A DNA stretch of 64,000 nucleotides from Paraburkholderia acidisoli (GCF_009789675.1 NZ_CP046914.1:62001-126000), one strand, 5' to 3'; positions 35,650 to 45,493 are shown, counted from the stretch's first letter. Notes: generated by a model from the sequence alone, not told the origin. Made by a program: numbers and translations.

Positions 35650-36177
35650 ATGCTGGCCAATCCCTCTCTCGTCGACCCGTGGATTCAGACGCTCAGTCTG
35701 CTGAGCATGCCCGAGGCCGCGCGGCCGCGGAAGAGCGAAAGCTTCGAGTGTGCGAAGCCGCGCGCCTTCGCGGAAAGCAGCACGCCGAAATGCGAGCCCA
35801 TCGTGCGCATCATCGACCGGCCCACGAGTTCGACCGTGACGCTCGACTGGCGCGATTCGACGCGATGCTGCTACCGCGAGCAGTTGTGGGTCGCGGCCCG
35901 GGCACGCGTGGCCGGCCGCTGCGCTCTGAGCGGCGCGGCCATTGCCCCGGGCGACGAGATCTTCCGGCCGCGTCCCACGCGGCCCGCGCCGCGCAACGTC
36001 AACGCCATGGTGCTCGCCCGCGCGATCGAAGCCGTGATGCCGGGCGCGTCGCTGCAGGAAGCGCCGATCCGCACGACCCTCGGCGACAGCCGCATGCTCG
36101 CGCGCGGCACCCTGGGCGTGCGCGCACCCACGCTGGTGATGCTGCTTTCCGTGGTGCGAGACGGCACGCCGCGATAG
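35650..36177 (+). CDS. DUF3331 domain protein
   Basis: This 175-residue protein has no known function. The central part (residues about 55-120) matches the DUF3331 family found mainly in Burkholderia relatives: TVTLDWRDSTRCCYREQLWVAA, GRCALSGAAIAPGDEIFRPRP. The two Cys (CCY and CAL) and the SGxxIxxGDxIFRPR segment look like a small beta domain that might bind a metal or a ligand, but this is inference. The start follows AAGGAG. It stands alone between the quinol oxidase operon (divergent) and the efflux operon. The 224 bases after it hold only a short GC palindrome (36305-36321). Confidence 0.8.
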   Translation: MLANPSLVDPWIQTLSLLSMPEAARPRKSESFECAKPRAFAESSTPKCEPIVRIIDRPTSSTVTLDWRDSTRCCYREQLWVAARARVAGRCALSGAAIAPGDEIFRPRPTRPAPRNVNAMVLARAIEAVMPGASLQEAPIRTTLGDSRMLARGTLGVRAPTLVMLLSVVRDGTPR

Positions 36178-36401
36178 CGGGCGCGACGCCGATGCGCCGG
36201 ATCGCGCCGATGCCGGTGGATGAGCACGGATTCGCGCGGATTCATGTCGATCGGAAGGGGAATGCCAGTTCGACGCCGCCATTTGCCGTGCGTTATGGAT
36301 AACGCGCCGCCCAGGGCGGCGATACCATCCGGGACGAGGTCGATCGCGGGAACGCCAGCGGCCTCGCCAAACCAGCGCGTGACGAGCCGAGGTCGACAGA
36401 G

Positions 36402-38570
36402 ATGAGCCAGCTCTTGAGCAGCCTGCGGGACGACTTCGCCGTGTATCGCCACGACGATTTCCCCCGTCTATTGCACGCGTGGAAGGCTGCGCTCGCCATC
36501 GTGCTCAGCATGCTGGTGTGCATGCGCATCGAGCTGCGCTCGCCGAGCACCGCAATGGTCTCGGCGGTGATCGTGATGCTCGCGCAACAGAGCGGCATGG
36601 TCATCGCGCGGTCGTTTTATCGCACGCTCGGTCTCGTGGTGGGCTGCATCGCCGGTCTCACGCTCATTGCCCTGTTCGCGCAGGCGCCGGCGTTCTTCAT
36701 CGTCGGCCTGTCGATCTGGATCGGGCTGTTCGTCGCGGGCTCGTCGTACTACAAGAACGTGCAGTCGTACGGGTTCGTGCTGTCGGGCTACGCGGCGTGC
36801 ATTACTTCGGTGCCCGAATGGCGCATGCCCTATGACGCCATCCACAACGTCATCTATACGACGAGCGAAGTGGTCGTGGGCGTGGCGATGGGCAGTCTCG
36901 TGAGCGCGCTGGTCTTTCCCGGCAAGGTCGTGCCCGCGCTGCTGCGCTGGCGGCAATCGGCGCTGGCCGCGTTGTTGAACGCCTTGCGCGAAGCCGCGCA
37001 AGGCGACGCCGCCGCGCTCTCCGAGGCCAGCTATCTGGCGCTCGTGAGAAGCGGCGCGGCGCTCGAGGATCTGCGCACGGCCGCGGTGTTCGAAGACCCG
37101 GAAATGCGCCTGCGCAACGAAGCGCTGATGGAACTCGACCGCAGCTTCCTGCATGCGGCCACGCGCATCTACGCGCTGCATCGCGCGCGCCAACGCGCCC
37201 TGCGAGCCGACGACGCCACGCGAGAGCAGGCGCAGGCGCTGTGCGCGCAGCTCGCGCCGGTTCATGCGCTCGCCGGGGCGCAGCAGGGCATGCCGCCCGG
37301 CGGCGATATCGCGGCGCTGCGCGGGCGTTTGGCGGCGCTCGAAGCCACCTTGCCCGCCGAAGTGAATGCACTGACGCCGCCGTCGCACGATACCCAAACG
37401 GTGCCCGTGGCCGCGATCGTCGGGGCCGAGGCCTGGTCGACGGTCTCGTCGCTCACGGAGTTCTGCGGCGCGTGCTCGGCGACCTTCGGGCCGCCGCGGA
37501 TCCGGCTCACGCGCTCCGTGCTGCATGCCATCGCGTTCATGCGCAGCGCGAGCTTTCGCGCGGATGGCGCCGAAGCCGCGATTTCCGGTTTGCGCGCCAC
37601 GGTCTCGGTGATCGTGGTGGGCGCGGCGTGGTTCGCCTCGGGCTGGGACAACGGCTTCAGCGCGGTGCTCGGCGCGGGCATCACGAGCGGATTCTTTTCG
37701 ATCAACCCCACGCCCGCGGCGGCGAGCTGGCAGGCGTTCGTGGGCTGCCTGTTCGCGTGCGTCGTGGGCTTTGTCGTCAACTTCGTGCTGATGCCGGGCT
37801 TCGGCGACGTCACCTTGCTGGCGCTGTGCCTGGGGATTTTTGTGTTTCTGGGCAGCTACGTCAACACGCTGCCCGGCATGGCGATTCTGGGCGCCACCTT
37901 CAATATCTACCTGTGCTACATCCTCACGCCGACCAACCTCGCAACCTATAACCCGCCCTATATTCTGGATCGCGGTTTCGCGCTGCTGATCGGCATCGGC
38001 GCGGCGGCGGTGGCGTTCTCGCTGGTGATTCCGCGCGAGGCCGAGTGGCTCGTCAAGCGTTACGCGCAACGCATTCGCGGCGTGATGCTGCACGCCGCGC
38101 GCGACACGCTCGATACGGACGACGCCGCGCAGATCGATCTGTCCATGCGCGATCTCGTGATGCGTCTCGCGACCGTGCTGCAGGGGCTCAAGGGCGCGGG
38201 CGCGCCAGCGACGCGGGCGACGTTCGCGCAACTGGGTATCGTCGATACGGTCGTGCGGGTGCGCACGACCGACGGCGACGAGGCGAACGCCTTGCCGCCC
38301 GCGTGGCACGCCGCGCAACCGCCGTGGCTCGCCGCGCTCGCGGCGCTCGCGCAACACCCCAACGACGCGACGCTCGATGCCGCGCGCGCGGCGACGCTGC
38401 GCGCGGTGGCCGCACTGGAGGCGGAAGACAGCGCGAACGGCGCGGCGTCAGATACCGCGTCGCCCGCGCAGCGTCAGCGTTTTCGCCTGCGGGCGCGCCT
38501 GTGGTCCACGTGGGCCGCGTTGGGCGACCTGCTGCCCGCGGCCGCCGCGCGCGGCGCCACTCCGTCATGA
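36402..38570 (+). CDS. FUSC-family (AaeB-like) inner-membrane efflux protein
   Basis: The 722-residue membrane protein has the two-block layout of the FUSC/AaeB family: about five helices near residues 25-175 (starting AALAIVLSMLVCMRIELRSPSTAMVSAVIVMLAQ), a long soluble helical domain, then a second set near 390-550 (ATVSVIVVGAAWFASGWDNGF, GFFSINPTPAAASWQAFVGCLFACVVGFVVNFVLMPGF). Relatives export aromatic carboxylic acids and other small aromatics. It is the first gene of a four-gene efflux operon, and its stop overlaps the start of the outer-membrane channel gene (ATGA). Confidence 0.93.
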   Translation: MSQLLSSLRDDFAVYRHDDFPRLLHAWKAALAIVLSMLVCMRIELRSPSTAMVSAVIVMLAQQSGMVIARSFYRTLGLVVGCIAGLTLIALFAQAPAFFIVGLSIWIGLFVAGSSYYKNVQSYGFVLSGYAACITSVPEWRMPYDAIHNVIYTTSEVVVGVAMGSLVSALVFPGKVVPALLRWRQSALAALLNALREAAQGDAAALSEASYLALVRSGAALEDLRTAAVFEDPEMRLRNEALMELDRSFLHAATRIYALHRARQRALRADDATREQAQALCAQLAPVHALAGAQQGMPPGGDIAALRGRLAALEATLPAEVNALTPPSHDTQTVPVAAIVGAEAWSTVSSLTEFCGACSATFGPPRIRLTRSVLHAIAFMRSASFRADGAEAAISGLRATVSVIVVGAAWFASGWDNGFSAVLGAGITSGFFSINPTPAAASWQAFVGCLFACVVGFVVNFVLMPGFGDVTLLALCLGIFVFLGSYVNTLPGMAILGATFNIYLCYILTPTNLATYNPPYILDRGFALLIGIGAAAVAFSLVIPREAEWLVKRYAQRIRGVMLHAARDTLDTDDAAQIDLSMRDLVMRLATVLQGLKGAGAPATRATFAQLGIVDTVVRVRTTDGDEANALPPAWHAAQPPWLAALAALAQHPNDATLDAARAATLRAVAALEAEDSANGAASDTASPAQRQRFRLRARLWSTWAALGDLLPAAAARGATPS

Positions 38571-40177
38571 ACGCGCCCGCTGGCCAGACCTGCGCCGCGT
38601 TGCGCGTGACGCTCGTGCCGTGCGCGCTGGCGGCGTTGCTCGCGGGCTGCATCAGCGGGGCGGGGATCAAGCCCGAGGCGGCGTTGATCGACCCGACATC
38701 GATCGACGCGGGCCAGGCGTTACGCGACGCGACGAACGACGCGAAGTGGCCGGCCGAGGCGTGGTGGCAAGCGTGGCAAGATCCGCAGCTGGACGCCCTG
38801 ATGACGCGCGCGACCGCCAACAGCCCGACGCTGGATATCGTGCGTTCGCGTGTGACGGCGGCGATCTGGCAGGCGCGCGCGCTTCACGCCGACACCTTGC
38901 CCGAGGTGAACGGCGGCGCGCAATTCGAGCGTGAACGCTTTCCGCGCTACGCCACGCCCGCGCCGCCCGGCGGCACGACCGTGTGGGCCAATTCGGCGGC
39001 GCTCACGCTGTCCTACGACCTGGACCTGTGGGGCAAGAACCGCGCGCTCGAACGCGGCGCGCTGAATCACGTGCGCGCGAGCGTGGCCGACGCCCAGTTC
39101 GCGAAAGTCGAACTCGAAGCGGCCGTCGCGCGCACCTATACCGGCCTCGCGCTGCAATACGCGCTGCTCGATCTCTACACGTCGATCAACGACGACGAGC
39201 GCCGCAATATCGACATCGCCACGGCGCGGCGGCGCGCGGGCATCAGCGGCGATATCGACGCTTACCAGGCGCGCACGCAGTTCGAAGCGGGCCGCACCGA
39301 CATCGCGCGCGCGCGTCAAGCCATCGCCGTGGCGCGCCTGCAACTCGCGTATCTCGTTGGCGCGGGGCCCGGTTTCGGCGACACGCTCACGCGCCCCGTG
39401 TTGCCGCGCAACGCGGCTGTGGCGCTGCCGAGCGCCATTCCCGCCGAACTCGTCGGCCATCGCGCCGACGTGGTCGCGCAGCGCTGGCGCGTGCTGGAAG
39501 CCGCGCGCAAGGCCGACGCGGTGCACGCCGACTTCTATCCGAACATCGACCTCGTCGCGAGCGCGTCGCTGGCGTCGCTCGTGCCGTTCGGCGGTTTCTT
39601 CAACTTCGTCAACAGCGACGCGGTCGGGCACGGCGTGGGCGTGGCGGCTTCGCTGCCGATCTTCGACGCGGGGCGCAGGCGCGGCAACTACGGCGTCGCC
39701 ACGGCCGAATACGACGACGCGGTGCTGCGTTACAACGACACCGTCCTCGCGGCGATGCAAGGGATCACGCAGCAGGTCACGTCGCTGCAATCGCTGGGCG
39801 CGCAGGAGCAGACGGCGCAGGCCGCGGTGGCGGCGGCGCAGCGCGCCTACGAGCTGGCGAATCAGGGCTACGGCGGCGGCATCACGGACTATCTCGACGT
39901 GCTGGTCGCGCAAAAGGTGGTGCTGCAACAGACGCTCGAACTGGCGCAGATTCGCGGGCAACGCGCCGACGCCTGGGTGCTGCTGATGCGCGATCTCGGC
40001 GGCGGCGCGGACCTCGGTGCTGACGACGGTGCGGGTGTCGCTGCGAATGCTGGCGCGGGTTCGGGCGTGGGTTCGGTCGCTGGATCGGTCGCGCGCATGA
40101 GCGCGAGCGCGGCGGACGACGCGGCTCGCTCCGCCGCGCGCCTGCAAGCCACCGCAGGAGCCCAGGATGCCCGTTGA
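38567..40177 (+). CDS. NodT/OprM-family outer-membrane efflux lipoprotein
   Basis: This 536-residue outer-membrane channel partners the FUSC/HlyD efflux pump. The lipobox is LLAGC (Cys near residue 25). OEP repeats include WWQAWQDPQLDALMTRATANSPTL, LSYDLDLWGKNRALERG, ELVGHRADVVAQRWRVLEAARKADAVHADFYPNI and PIFDAGRRRGNYG. The last ~45 residues are an Ala/Gly/Ser-rich low-complexity tail beyond the usual end. The start overlaps the FUSC stop by 4 bases, and the DUF1656 gene begins 11 bases before its own stop. It is a paralogue of the channel at 1885. Confidence 0.94.
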   Translation: MNAPAGQTCAALRVTLVPCALAALLAGCISGAGIKPEAALIDPTSIDAGQALRDATNDAKWPAEAWWQAWQDPQLDALMTRATANSPTLDIVRSRVTAAIWQARALHADTLPEVNGGAQFERERFPRYATPAPPGGTTVWANSAALTLSYDLDLWGKNRALERGALNHVRASVADAQFAKVELEAAVARTYTGLALQYALLDLYTSINDDERRNIDIATARRRAGISGDIDAYQARTQFEAGRTDIARARQAIAVARLQLAYLVGAGPGFGDTLTRPVLPRNAAVALPSAIPAELVGHRADVVAQRWRVLEAARKADAVHADFYPNIDLVASASLASLVPFGGFFNFVNSDAVGHGVGVAASLPIFDAGRRRGNYGVATAEYDDAVLRYNDTVLAAMQGITQQVTSLQSLGAQEQTAQAAVAAAQRAYELANQGYGGGITDYLDVLVAQKVVLQQTLELAQIRGQRADAWVLLMRDLGGGADLGADDGAGVAANAGAGSGVGSVAGSVARMSASAADDAARSAARLQATAGAQDAR

Positions 40178-40370
40178 AATCGACCTGTTCGGTTTTTTCG
40201 CGCCGCTATTGCTCGTGGTGCTGGCGGCGAGCGTCGCGGTGTTCGTCGCGCTCGACCTGTTCCTCGCGAGCGCGGGCGTGTACCGGCTCGCGTGGCATCC
40301 GGGGCTGTTTCGGGTTGCCTTGTTCATCGCGCTGTTCTGCGGGGCAGCGCTCATCGTCCAGCCAGCATGA
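40167..40370 (+). CDS. DUF1656 small membrane protein
   Basis: This 67-residue protein has two membrane helices (FAPLLLVVLAASVAVFVALDLFL and FRVALFIALFCGAALIV) joined by GVYRLAWHPG, the typical DUF1656 pattern (start PVEIDLFGFFAP). Such proteins (AaeX-like) are regularly encoded between FUSC pumps and their HlyD-type adaptor and probably belong to the inner-membrane complex. It overlaps the channel gene by 11 bases. Confidence 0.92.
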   Translation: MPVEIDLFGFFAPLLLVVLAASVAVFVALDLFLASAGVYRLAWHPGLFRVALFIALFCGAALIVQPA

Positions 40371-40416
40371 ACGTCATCGATCCGCCCGGCGGGGCGGCCA
40401 TTCACCGGGATGCCAG

Positions 40417-41367
40417 ATGAACAGGCAGTCGCTCATACGCGTGGCCGTCACGCTCGTTACGCTGCTCGTCGCACTTGTGCTGATGTGGGCGATCTGGGAG
40501 CGCTACATGTATGCGCCGTGGACGCGCGACGGCCGCGTGCGCGCGAACGTCATCAATCTCTCGACCGACGTGTCCGGCCTCGTGAAGGACGTGCGCGTGA
40601 AGGACAACCAGTGGGTGCGCAAGGGCGACGTGCTCTACGTGATCGACCCGGACCGCTTCGTCTACGCGGTGCAGCAGGCCGACGCCGACGTGGCGCGCGC
40701 GCAGGCGCAAATGCAGCAGGCCCAGGCGGCCATGGACGCCAATCGTTTCGAGGCGCGCATGCGCGCCGACCAGGCCGCGCGCCGCGAGAAGCTCTCGCAG
40801 GACGTGGTGTCGGAGGAAGCGCGCTCCGACTACGGTCTGCAGTCGCAGCAATCGCGCGCCGCGCTGGAAGCGGCACGCGCGGCCTATGCCGCCGCGCAGG
40901 CGAACCTGCAAGCCGCGCTCGTGCGCAAGGAGACCGCGCAACTCGACCGCGTGAGAAGCGAGGTGCGCGCGCCCACCGACGGCTACATCACGAACCTCAA
41001 CCTCTATCCCGGCGATTTCGTCGGCGCGGGCGTCGCGCGCATGGCCATGATCGACTCGCGCTCGTTCTGGGTGTACGGCTATTTCGAGGAGACCAAGGTG
41101 CAGCGCGTGCATGTCGGCGACCGCGCCACGGTGCGGCTGCTCGGCGGCGACGTGGACCTGCGCGGGCACGTGGACAGCATCGCGAGCGGGATCGTCGATC
41201 GCGACAATCCCACCGGCGGGAACGACCTGCTCGCCAACGTCGATCCGGTGTTCACGTGGGTGCGCCTCGCGCAGCGCGTGCCCGTGCGCATTCATCTCGA
41301 CAACGTGCCGCGCGGCATTCATCTGGCGATGGGCATGACCTGCACGATCACGCTGAAGCCGAAATAG
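40417..41367 (+). CDS. HlyD/EmrA-type periplasmic adaptor (AaeA-like)
   Basis: The 316-residue membrane-fusion protein has one N-terminal anchor (VAVTLVTLLVALVLMWAIWERYM), then the AaeA-type start YAPWTRDGRVRANVINLSTDVSG. A biotinyl-lipoyl-like region (VKDNQWVRKGDVLYVIDP), a coiled-coil hairpin rich in Ala/Gln/Glu (about residues 85-180) and the beta-barrel segment VRAPTDGYITNLNLYPGDFV follow. It bridges the FUSC protein and the OprM-like channel. A start at 40417 fits the anchor position. It is the last gene of the operon, 46 bases after DUF1656. No terminator hairpin with a T tract was seen after it. Confidence 0.94.
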   Translation: MNRQSLIRVAVTLVTLLVALVLMWAIWERYMYAPWTRDGRVRANVINLSTDVSGLVKDVRVKDNQWVRKGDVLYVIDPDRFVYAVQQADADVARAQAQMQQAQAAMDANRFEARMRADQAARREKLSQDVVSEEARSDYGLQSQQSRAALEAARAAYAAAQANLQAALVRKETAQLDRVRSEVRAPTDGYITNLNLYPGDFVGAGVARMAMIDSRSFWVYGYFEETKVQRVHVGDRATVRLLGGDVDLRGHVDSIASGIVDRDNPTGGNDLLANVDPVFTWVRLAQRVPVRIHLDNVPRGIHLAMGMTCTITLKPK

Positions 41368-41483
41368 CGCGGCGGCCGCGCAGCAGGACGCGCCGTTGCG
41401 GATGCGACTATGATGAGCGCACCGGCGCGCAGCCGTTCCGCAGCCCCGCAATCATTAACGCTCGCCGCATGTAAGGAGTGACG

Positions 41484-41939
41484 ATGGTCACGCTCAACGT
41501 AAACGGTCAGATGCACGACGTGGACGCGCCGCCGGATATGCCGGTGCTGTGGGTCCTGCGCGATCTGGTGGGTCTCACGGGGACCAAGTTCGGTTGCGGC
41601 ATCGCGCAATGCGGCGCGTGCACGGTGCACCTCGACGGTGCGGCGGTGCGTTCCTGCGTATTGCCCGTCGGCGCCGTGGGCAATCGCGCGATCACGACGA
41701 TCGAAGCGGTGGGCGCGACGCCCGCCGGGCAGAAAGTGCAGGCGGCGTGGCGCGAGCTCGACGTCGTGCAGTGCGGCTACTGTCAGTCGGGCCAGGTGAT
41801 GCAGGCGGCCTTGCTGCTCGCGGAGAACCCACATCCCACCGATGCCGATATCGACGCCGCCATGGCCGGCAACCTCTGCCGCTGCGGCACCTACAATCGC
41901 ATCCGCGCGGCGGTGAAGCTGGCCGCGAAGGAGGCGTGA
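41484..41939 (+). CDS. Isoquinoline 1-oxidoreductase-type small subunit (2x[2Fe-2S])
   Basis: This 151-residue iron-sulfur subunit belongs to a molybdenum hydroxylase. The plant-type cluster motif is [17 protein letters not shown] with a later Cys (RSCVLPV). The second cluster is in [13 protein letters not shown] and [15 protein letters not shown]. It relays electrons from the large subunit to the cytochrome c encoded two genes downstream. AAGGAG ends 5 bases before the ATG at 41484; a GTG two codons earlier is less likely. The large-subunit gene begins 1 base after its stop. Confidence 0.95.
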   Translation: MVTLNVNGQMHDVDAPPDMPVLWVLRDLVGLTGTKFGCGIAQCGACTVHLDGAAVRSCVLPVGAVGNRAITTIEAVGATPAGQKVQAAWRELDVVQCGYCQSGQVMQAALLLAENPHPTDADIDAAMAGNLCRCGTYNRIRAAVKLAAKEA

Positions 41940-41940
41940 C

Positions 41941-44181
41941 ATGTCCCAGGGACTTCTCGACGCGCAAAACGGCAAGCCGCTCGACGCCGAAGCCGCGCGC
42001 TTCACCCGCCGCACCTTCCTCCAGTTCAGCGCTTCGGCGGCCGCCATGGCGGGCGGCGCGCTGATTCTCGGCTTCAGCCTGCCCGCGCGCAGCCAGGGCG
42101 ACGCGCGCAAGTCGGTGATCGGCGGCGACGGCGTGGAAACGCCGCAGGCGGGCGTGCTCGAAGCCAACGCGTTCGTGCAGATCGACAAGAGCGGCCAGGT
42201 CACGCTGATCGTGCCGAAGGTCGAAATGGGCCAGGGCGTCTACACGTCCATCCCCATGCTGATCGCCGAAGAACTGGAAGTGCCGCTCGCCAGCGTGACG
42301 GTCGACCACGCGCCGCCCAACGAAAAACTGTTTAGCGACCCGCTGCTGGGCGGGCAATTGACGGGCGGCTCCACCTCCATCCGCTATGCGTGGGAACCCA
42401 TGCGCCGCGCGGGCGCCACGGCGCGCGTGCTGCTCGTGGGCGCGGCGGCGCTGCAGTGGGGCGTCGACCCGGCGTCGTGCCACGCGGAAAACGGCGCGGT
42501 GATTCACGCGGATTCGGGGCGGCGCGCGGCGTACGGCGACTTGATCGAAGCGGCCGCGAAACTGCCCGTGCCGCAAAACGTCAAGCTCAAGGACCCGAAG
42601 GATTTTCGCATCATCGGCACCGCGTTCAAGCGGCTCGATTCGCCGGAGAAAGTGGACGGCAGCGCGCTGTTCGGCTTCGACGTGCGCCTGCCCGACATGG
42701 TCTACGCGGCCATCGTCAATTGCCCGGTGTTCGGCGGCACCGTCGCGAGCGTCGACGCCACGCATGCGAACAAGATTCCCGGCGTGCGGCGCGTCGTGCA
42801 GTTCGACAACGGCGTGGCCGTGATCGGCGATCACACCTGGGCCGCGAAGCGTGGCGCGGCCGCGCTGAAGGTGGTCTGGAACGAAGGCGCGGGCGCCGCG
42901 GTATCGACGCAAACCATTTCGCGCGATCTCGCGGCGGCCTCGCAACGCGCCGGCGCGGTGGCGCGCAAGGACGGCGACGTGAACCGCGCGTTCGGCGCGG
43001 CGAAGTCGCGCGTGGACGCCGTGTACGAGCAGCCGTTTCTCGCGCACGCCACCATGGAGCCGATCAACTGCACCGTGCACGTGCGGCCCGACGGCTGCGA
43101 TATCTGGGTGGGCACGCAGGTGCCCACGCGCGCCGTGGATGCGGGCGTGAAAGTGACCGGCCTGAAGGCGGAACAGATCACGGTGCACAACCATCTGCTC
43201 GGCGGCGGCTTCGGACGGCGGCTCGAAGTGGACGCGATCACCCAGGCGCTCAAGGTGGGCAAGCAGCTGAGCGTGCCCGTGAAAGTCATGTGGACGCGCG
43301 AGGAGGACATTCAGCACGACATGTACCGGCCGTGCTACTACGACCGCATTTCGGCGGGGCTGGACGCGAACGGCAAGCCGCTCGCGTGGCAGCATCGCAT
43401 TGTCGGGTCGTCGATCCTCGCGCGTTTCGCGCCCGGCGCGGTGAAGAACGGCGTGGACCCGGACGCCGTGGAAGTTGCCGCTTCGCTGCCGTACGACCTG
43501 CCCAACCAGCTCGTCGATTACGTGCGCCAGGAGCCCAACGCGGTGCCCACGGCCTTCTGGCGCGGCGTGGGACCCACTCGCGGCACCTTCGTGGTGGAAA
43601 GCTTTATCGACGAACTCGCGGCGCATGCGAAAGCCGACCCGGTGCAGTATCGCCGCGATCTGCTCGGCAAGTCGCCGCGCGCGTTGCAGGTGCTCAACGT
43701 GGCGGCGCAAGCGGCCGGTTGGGGCGGCGGCGCGTTGCCCAAAGGGCGGGGGCGCGGCGTTTCGGTCATGAACGCGTTCGGCAGCTTCTTTTCTATGGTG
43801 GCCGAGGTCACCGTGGAGCGCGGCGAGGTGAAGATCGACCGCGTGGTGTGCGCCGTCGATTGCGGCATGGTGGTGAATCCGAACACGGTGGAGGCGCAGG
43901 TGCAGGGCGGCGTGATCTTCGCGATCACGGCGGCGCTCTACAGCGAGATCACCATCGAGCGCGGCCGCGTGCAGCAGAGCAATTTCACCGACTACCGCAT
44001 CCTGCGCTTTCACGAGGCGCCGCCTATCGACGTGCATATCGTCAAGAGCGGCGAGGCGCCGGGCGGGATCGGCGAACCGGGTACGGCCGCCGCGATGCCC
44101 GCCATCGCCAATGCGATTTTTGCGGCCACGGGCAAGCGTTTGTACCGCTTGCCCGTGGGCAATCAATTGCAAACCGTGTGA
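41941..44181 (+). CDS. Isoquinoline 1-oxidoreductase/aldehyde dehydrogenase-type molybdopterin large subunit
   Basis: This 746-residue catalytic subunit belongs to the xanthine-oxidase superfamily. A Tat-like signal is visible (FTRRTFLQFSASAAAMAGGALILGFSLPARS), so the complex probably works in the periplasm. Family motifs are QIDKSGQVTLIVPKVEMGQGVYTSIPMLIAEELEV, GGGFGRRLEVDAI, WRGVGPTRGTFVVESFIDELA and the catalytic-Glu segment GGIGEPGTAA near the C-terminus. Members oxidise aldehydes or N-heterocycles with water as oxygen source. With the adjacent three-heme cytochrome the complex resembles membrane-linked aldehyde oxidoreductases. The substrate cannot be read from sequence. Confidence 0.93.
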   Translation: MSQGLLDAQNGKPLDAEAARFTRRTFLQFSASAAAMAGGALILGFSLPARSQGDARKSVIGGDGVETPQAGVLEANAFVQIDKSGQVTLIVPKVEMGQGVYTSIPMLIAEELEVPLASVTVDHAPPNEKLFSDPLLGGQLTGGSTSIRYAWEPMRRAGATARVLLVGAAALQWGVDPASCHAENGAVIHADSGRRAAYGDLIEAAAKLPVPQNVKLKDPKDFRIIGTAFKRLDSPEKVDGSALFGFDVRLPDMVYAAIVNCPVFGGTVASVDATHANKIPGVRRVVQFDNGVAVIGDHTWAAKRGAAALKVVWNEGAGAAVSTQTISRDLAAASQRAGAVARKDGDVNRAFGAAKSRVDAVYEQPFLAHATMEPINCTVHVRPDGCDIWVGTQVPTRAVDAGVKVTGLKAEQITVHNHLLGGGFGRRLEVDAITQALKVGKQLSVPVKVMWTREEDIQHDMYRPCYYDRISAGLDANGKPLAWQHRIVGSSILARFAPGAVKNGVDPDAVEVAASLPYDLPNQLVDYVRQEPNAVPTAFWRGVGPTRGTFVVESFIDELAAHAKADPVQYRRDLLGKSPRALQVLNVAAQAAGWGGGALPKGRGRGVSVMNAFGSFFSMVAEVTVERGEVKIDRVVCAVDCGMVVNPNTVEAQVQGGVIFAITAALYSEITIERGRVQQSNFTDYRILRFHEAPPIDVHIVKSGEAPGGIGEPGTAAAMPAIANAIFAATGKRLYRLPVGNQLQTV

Positions 44182-44191
44182 GGAGCCGGCC

Positions 44192-45493
44192 ATGAAAATC
44201 GCACGGAAAATTTCGCGGTTCGCGCAAGGTCTCGCCGTGGTCGCGGTCGCGCAACTGGGCGTGGCGCCGCTGGCGCGCGCGCAGGATGCCGCGTTGATCC
44301 AGCGCGGCGACTATCTCGCGAAAGCGGGCGACTGCGTGGCGTGTCATTCCGCGCCGCACGGCAAACCGTTCGCGGGCGGCCTGCCGATGATGACGCCGAT
44401 GGGCGCGATCTATTCGACCAATATCACGCCCGACCCGGACACCGGTATCGGCCGCTACAGCGAGGCCGATTTCGCGCGCGCGTTGCGCGAAGGGGTGGCG
44501 AAGGACGGCCACAATCTGTATCCCGCCATGCCGTATCCGTCGTACGCGAAGGTCAGCGACGAAGACGTGCACGCGCTCTACGCCTATTTCATGCACGGCG
44601 TGGCGCCGATACGGCAGCCCGATCGCGAGTCCGACATTCGCTGGCCGCTCAACATGCGCTGGCCGCTCAAGTTCTGGAACCTGATCTTTCTCGACAAGGG
44701 CAGCTATCGGCCCAAGCCGCAGCAGGACGTGGCGTGGAATCGCGGCGCGTATCTGATCCAGGGGCTCGGCCATTGCGGCTCGTGCCATACGCCGCGCGGC
44801 GTGGCGTTCCAGGAGAAGGCGCTCGACGAAACCGGCAGCGCGTATCTTTCCGGTGCGGCGGTGGACAACTGGTTCGCGTCGAATCTGAGCGGCGCGCATA
44901 ACGCCGGGCTCGGCCGCTGGAGCGAAGCCGACATCGCGCAGTTCCTCAAGACCGGCGCGAATCAGCATGCCAGCGCGTTCGGGTCCATGACGAGCGTGAT
45001 CAATCACAGCATGCAGTGGATGAGCGACGCCGATCTCGCGGCCATCGCGCGCTATCTCAAGTCGCTGCCCGCGGCGGGCGATCCCGAGCCCACCGCTTAC
45101 GCTTACGATCCGAAGGCGACGAAGGTGTCGTTGCTGAGGCCCGCGAACGATGCGGGCGCGCGTACCTACGCGACCTACTGCATGCATTGCCACGGCGCGG
45201 ACGGCCGGGCGTTCGCGCCGTTCCTCGCGCCGCTCGCGGGCAATCCGAACGTGCTCGAAAAGAACCCGTTGTCGCTGATCCACGTGACGCTGGAAGGCAC
45301 CGAGGACATCGTGATCGACGGCATTCCCGCGCCGTACCCGATGCCGCGCTACGCCGACGTGCTCGACGATCAGCAGATCGCCGACGTGCTCACGTTCATT
45401 CGCGCGGGCTGGAGCAACGGCGCGCCCGCGGTGTCGCCCAAAGCGGTTGGCGACCTCCGCAAGCTCGCGGCAAAAGCGCCACCCGGCGAATAA
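44192..45493 (+). CDS. Triheme cytochrome c (electron acceptor of the molybdenum oxidoreductase)
   Basis: This 433-residue exported cytochrome has a signal peptide (to LARA/Q, about 30 residues) and three CxxCH heme sites (CVACH, CGSCH, CMHCH), each in its own domain with a downstream Met ligand such as MMTPMG or PYPMPRYADVL. It resembles the cytochrome subunits of membrane alcohol and aldehyde dehydrogenases (AdhB type), including NITPDPDTGIGRYSEADFARALREG. Encoded 10 bases after the large subunit, it should take electrons from the iron-sulfur subunit and pass them to quinone or a terminal oxidase. Confidence 0.94.
   Translation: MKIARKISRFAQGLAVVAVAQLGVAPLARAQDAALIQRGDYLAKAGDCVACHSAPHGKPFAGGLPMMTPMGAIYSTNITPDPDTGIGRYSEADFARALREGVAKDGHNLYPAMPYPSYAKVSDEDVHALYAYFMHGVAPIRQPDRESDIRWPLNMRWPLKFWNLIFLDKGSYRPKPQQDVAWNRGAYLIQGLGHCGSCHTPRGVAFQEKALDETGSAYLSGAAVDNWFASNLSGAHNAGLGRWSEADIAQFLKTGANQHASAFGSMTSVINHSMQWMSDADLAAIARYLKSLPAAGDPEPTAYAYDPKATKVSLLRPANDAGARTYATYCMHCHGADGRAFAPFLAPLAGNPNVLEKNPLSLIHVTLEGTEDIVIDGIPAPYPMPRYADVLDDQQIADVLTFIRAGWSNGAPAVSPKAVGDLRKLAAKAPPGE

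Noticed and set aside
36305..36321. GC palindrome CGCCGCCC-A-GGGCGGCG as an operator or terminator
   Set aside because: It is short, pure GC, without a T tract and isolated; such sequences arise easily in DNA of this composition.
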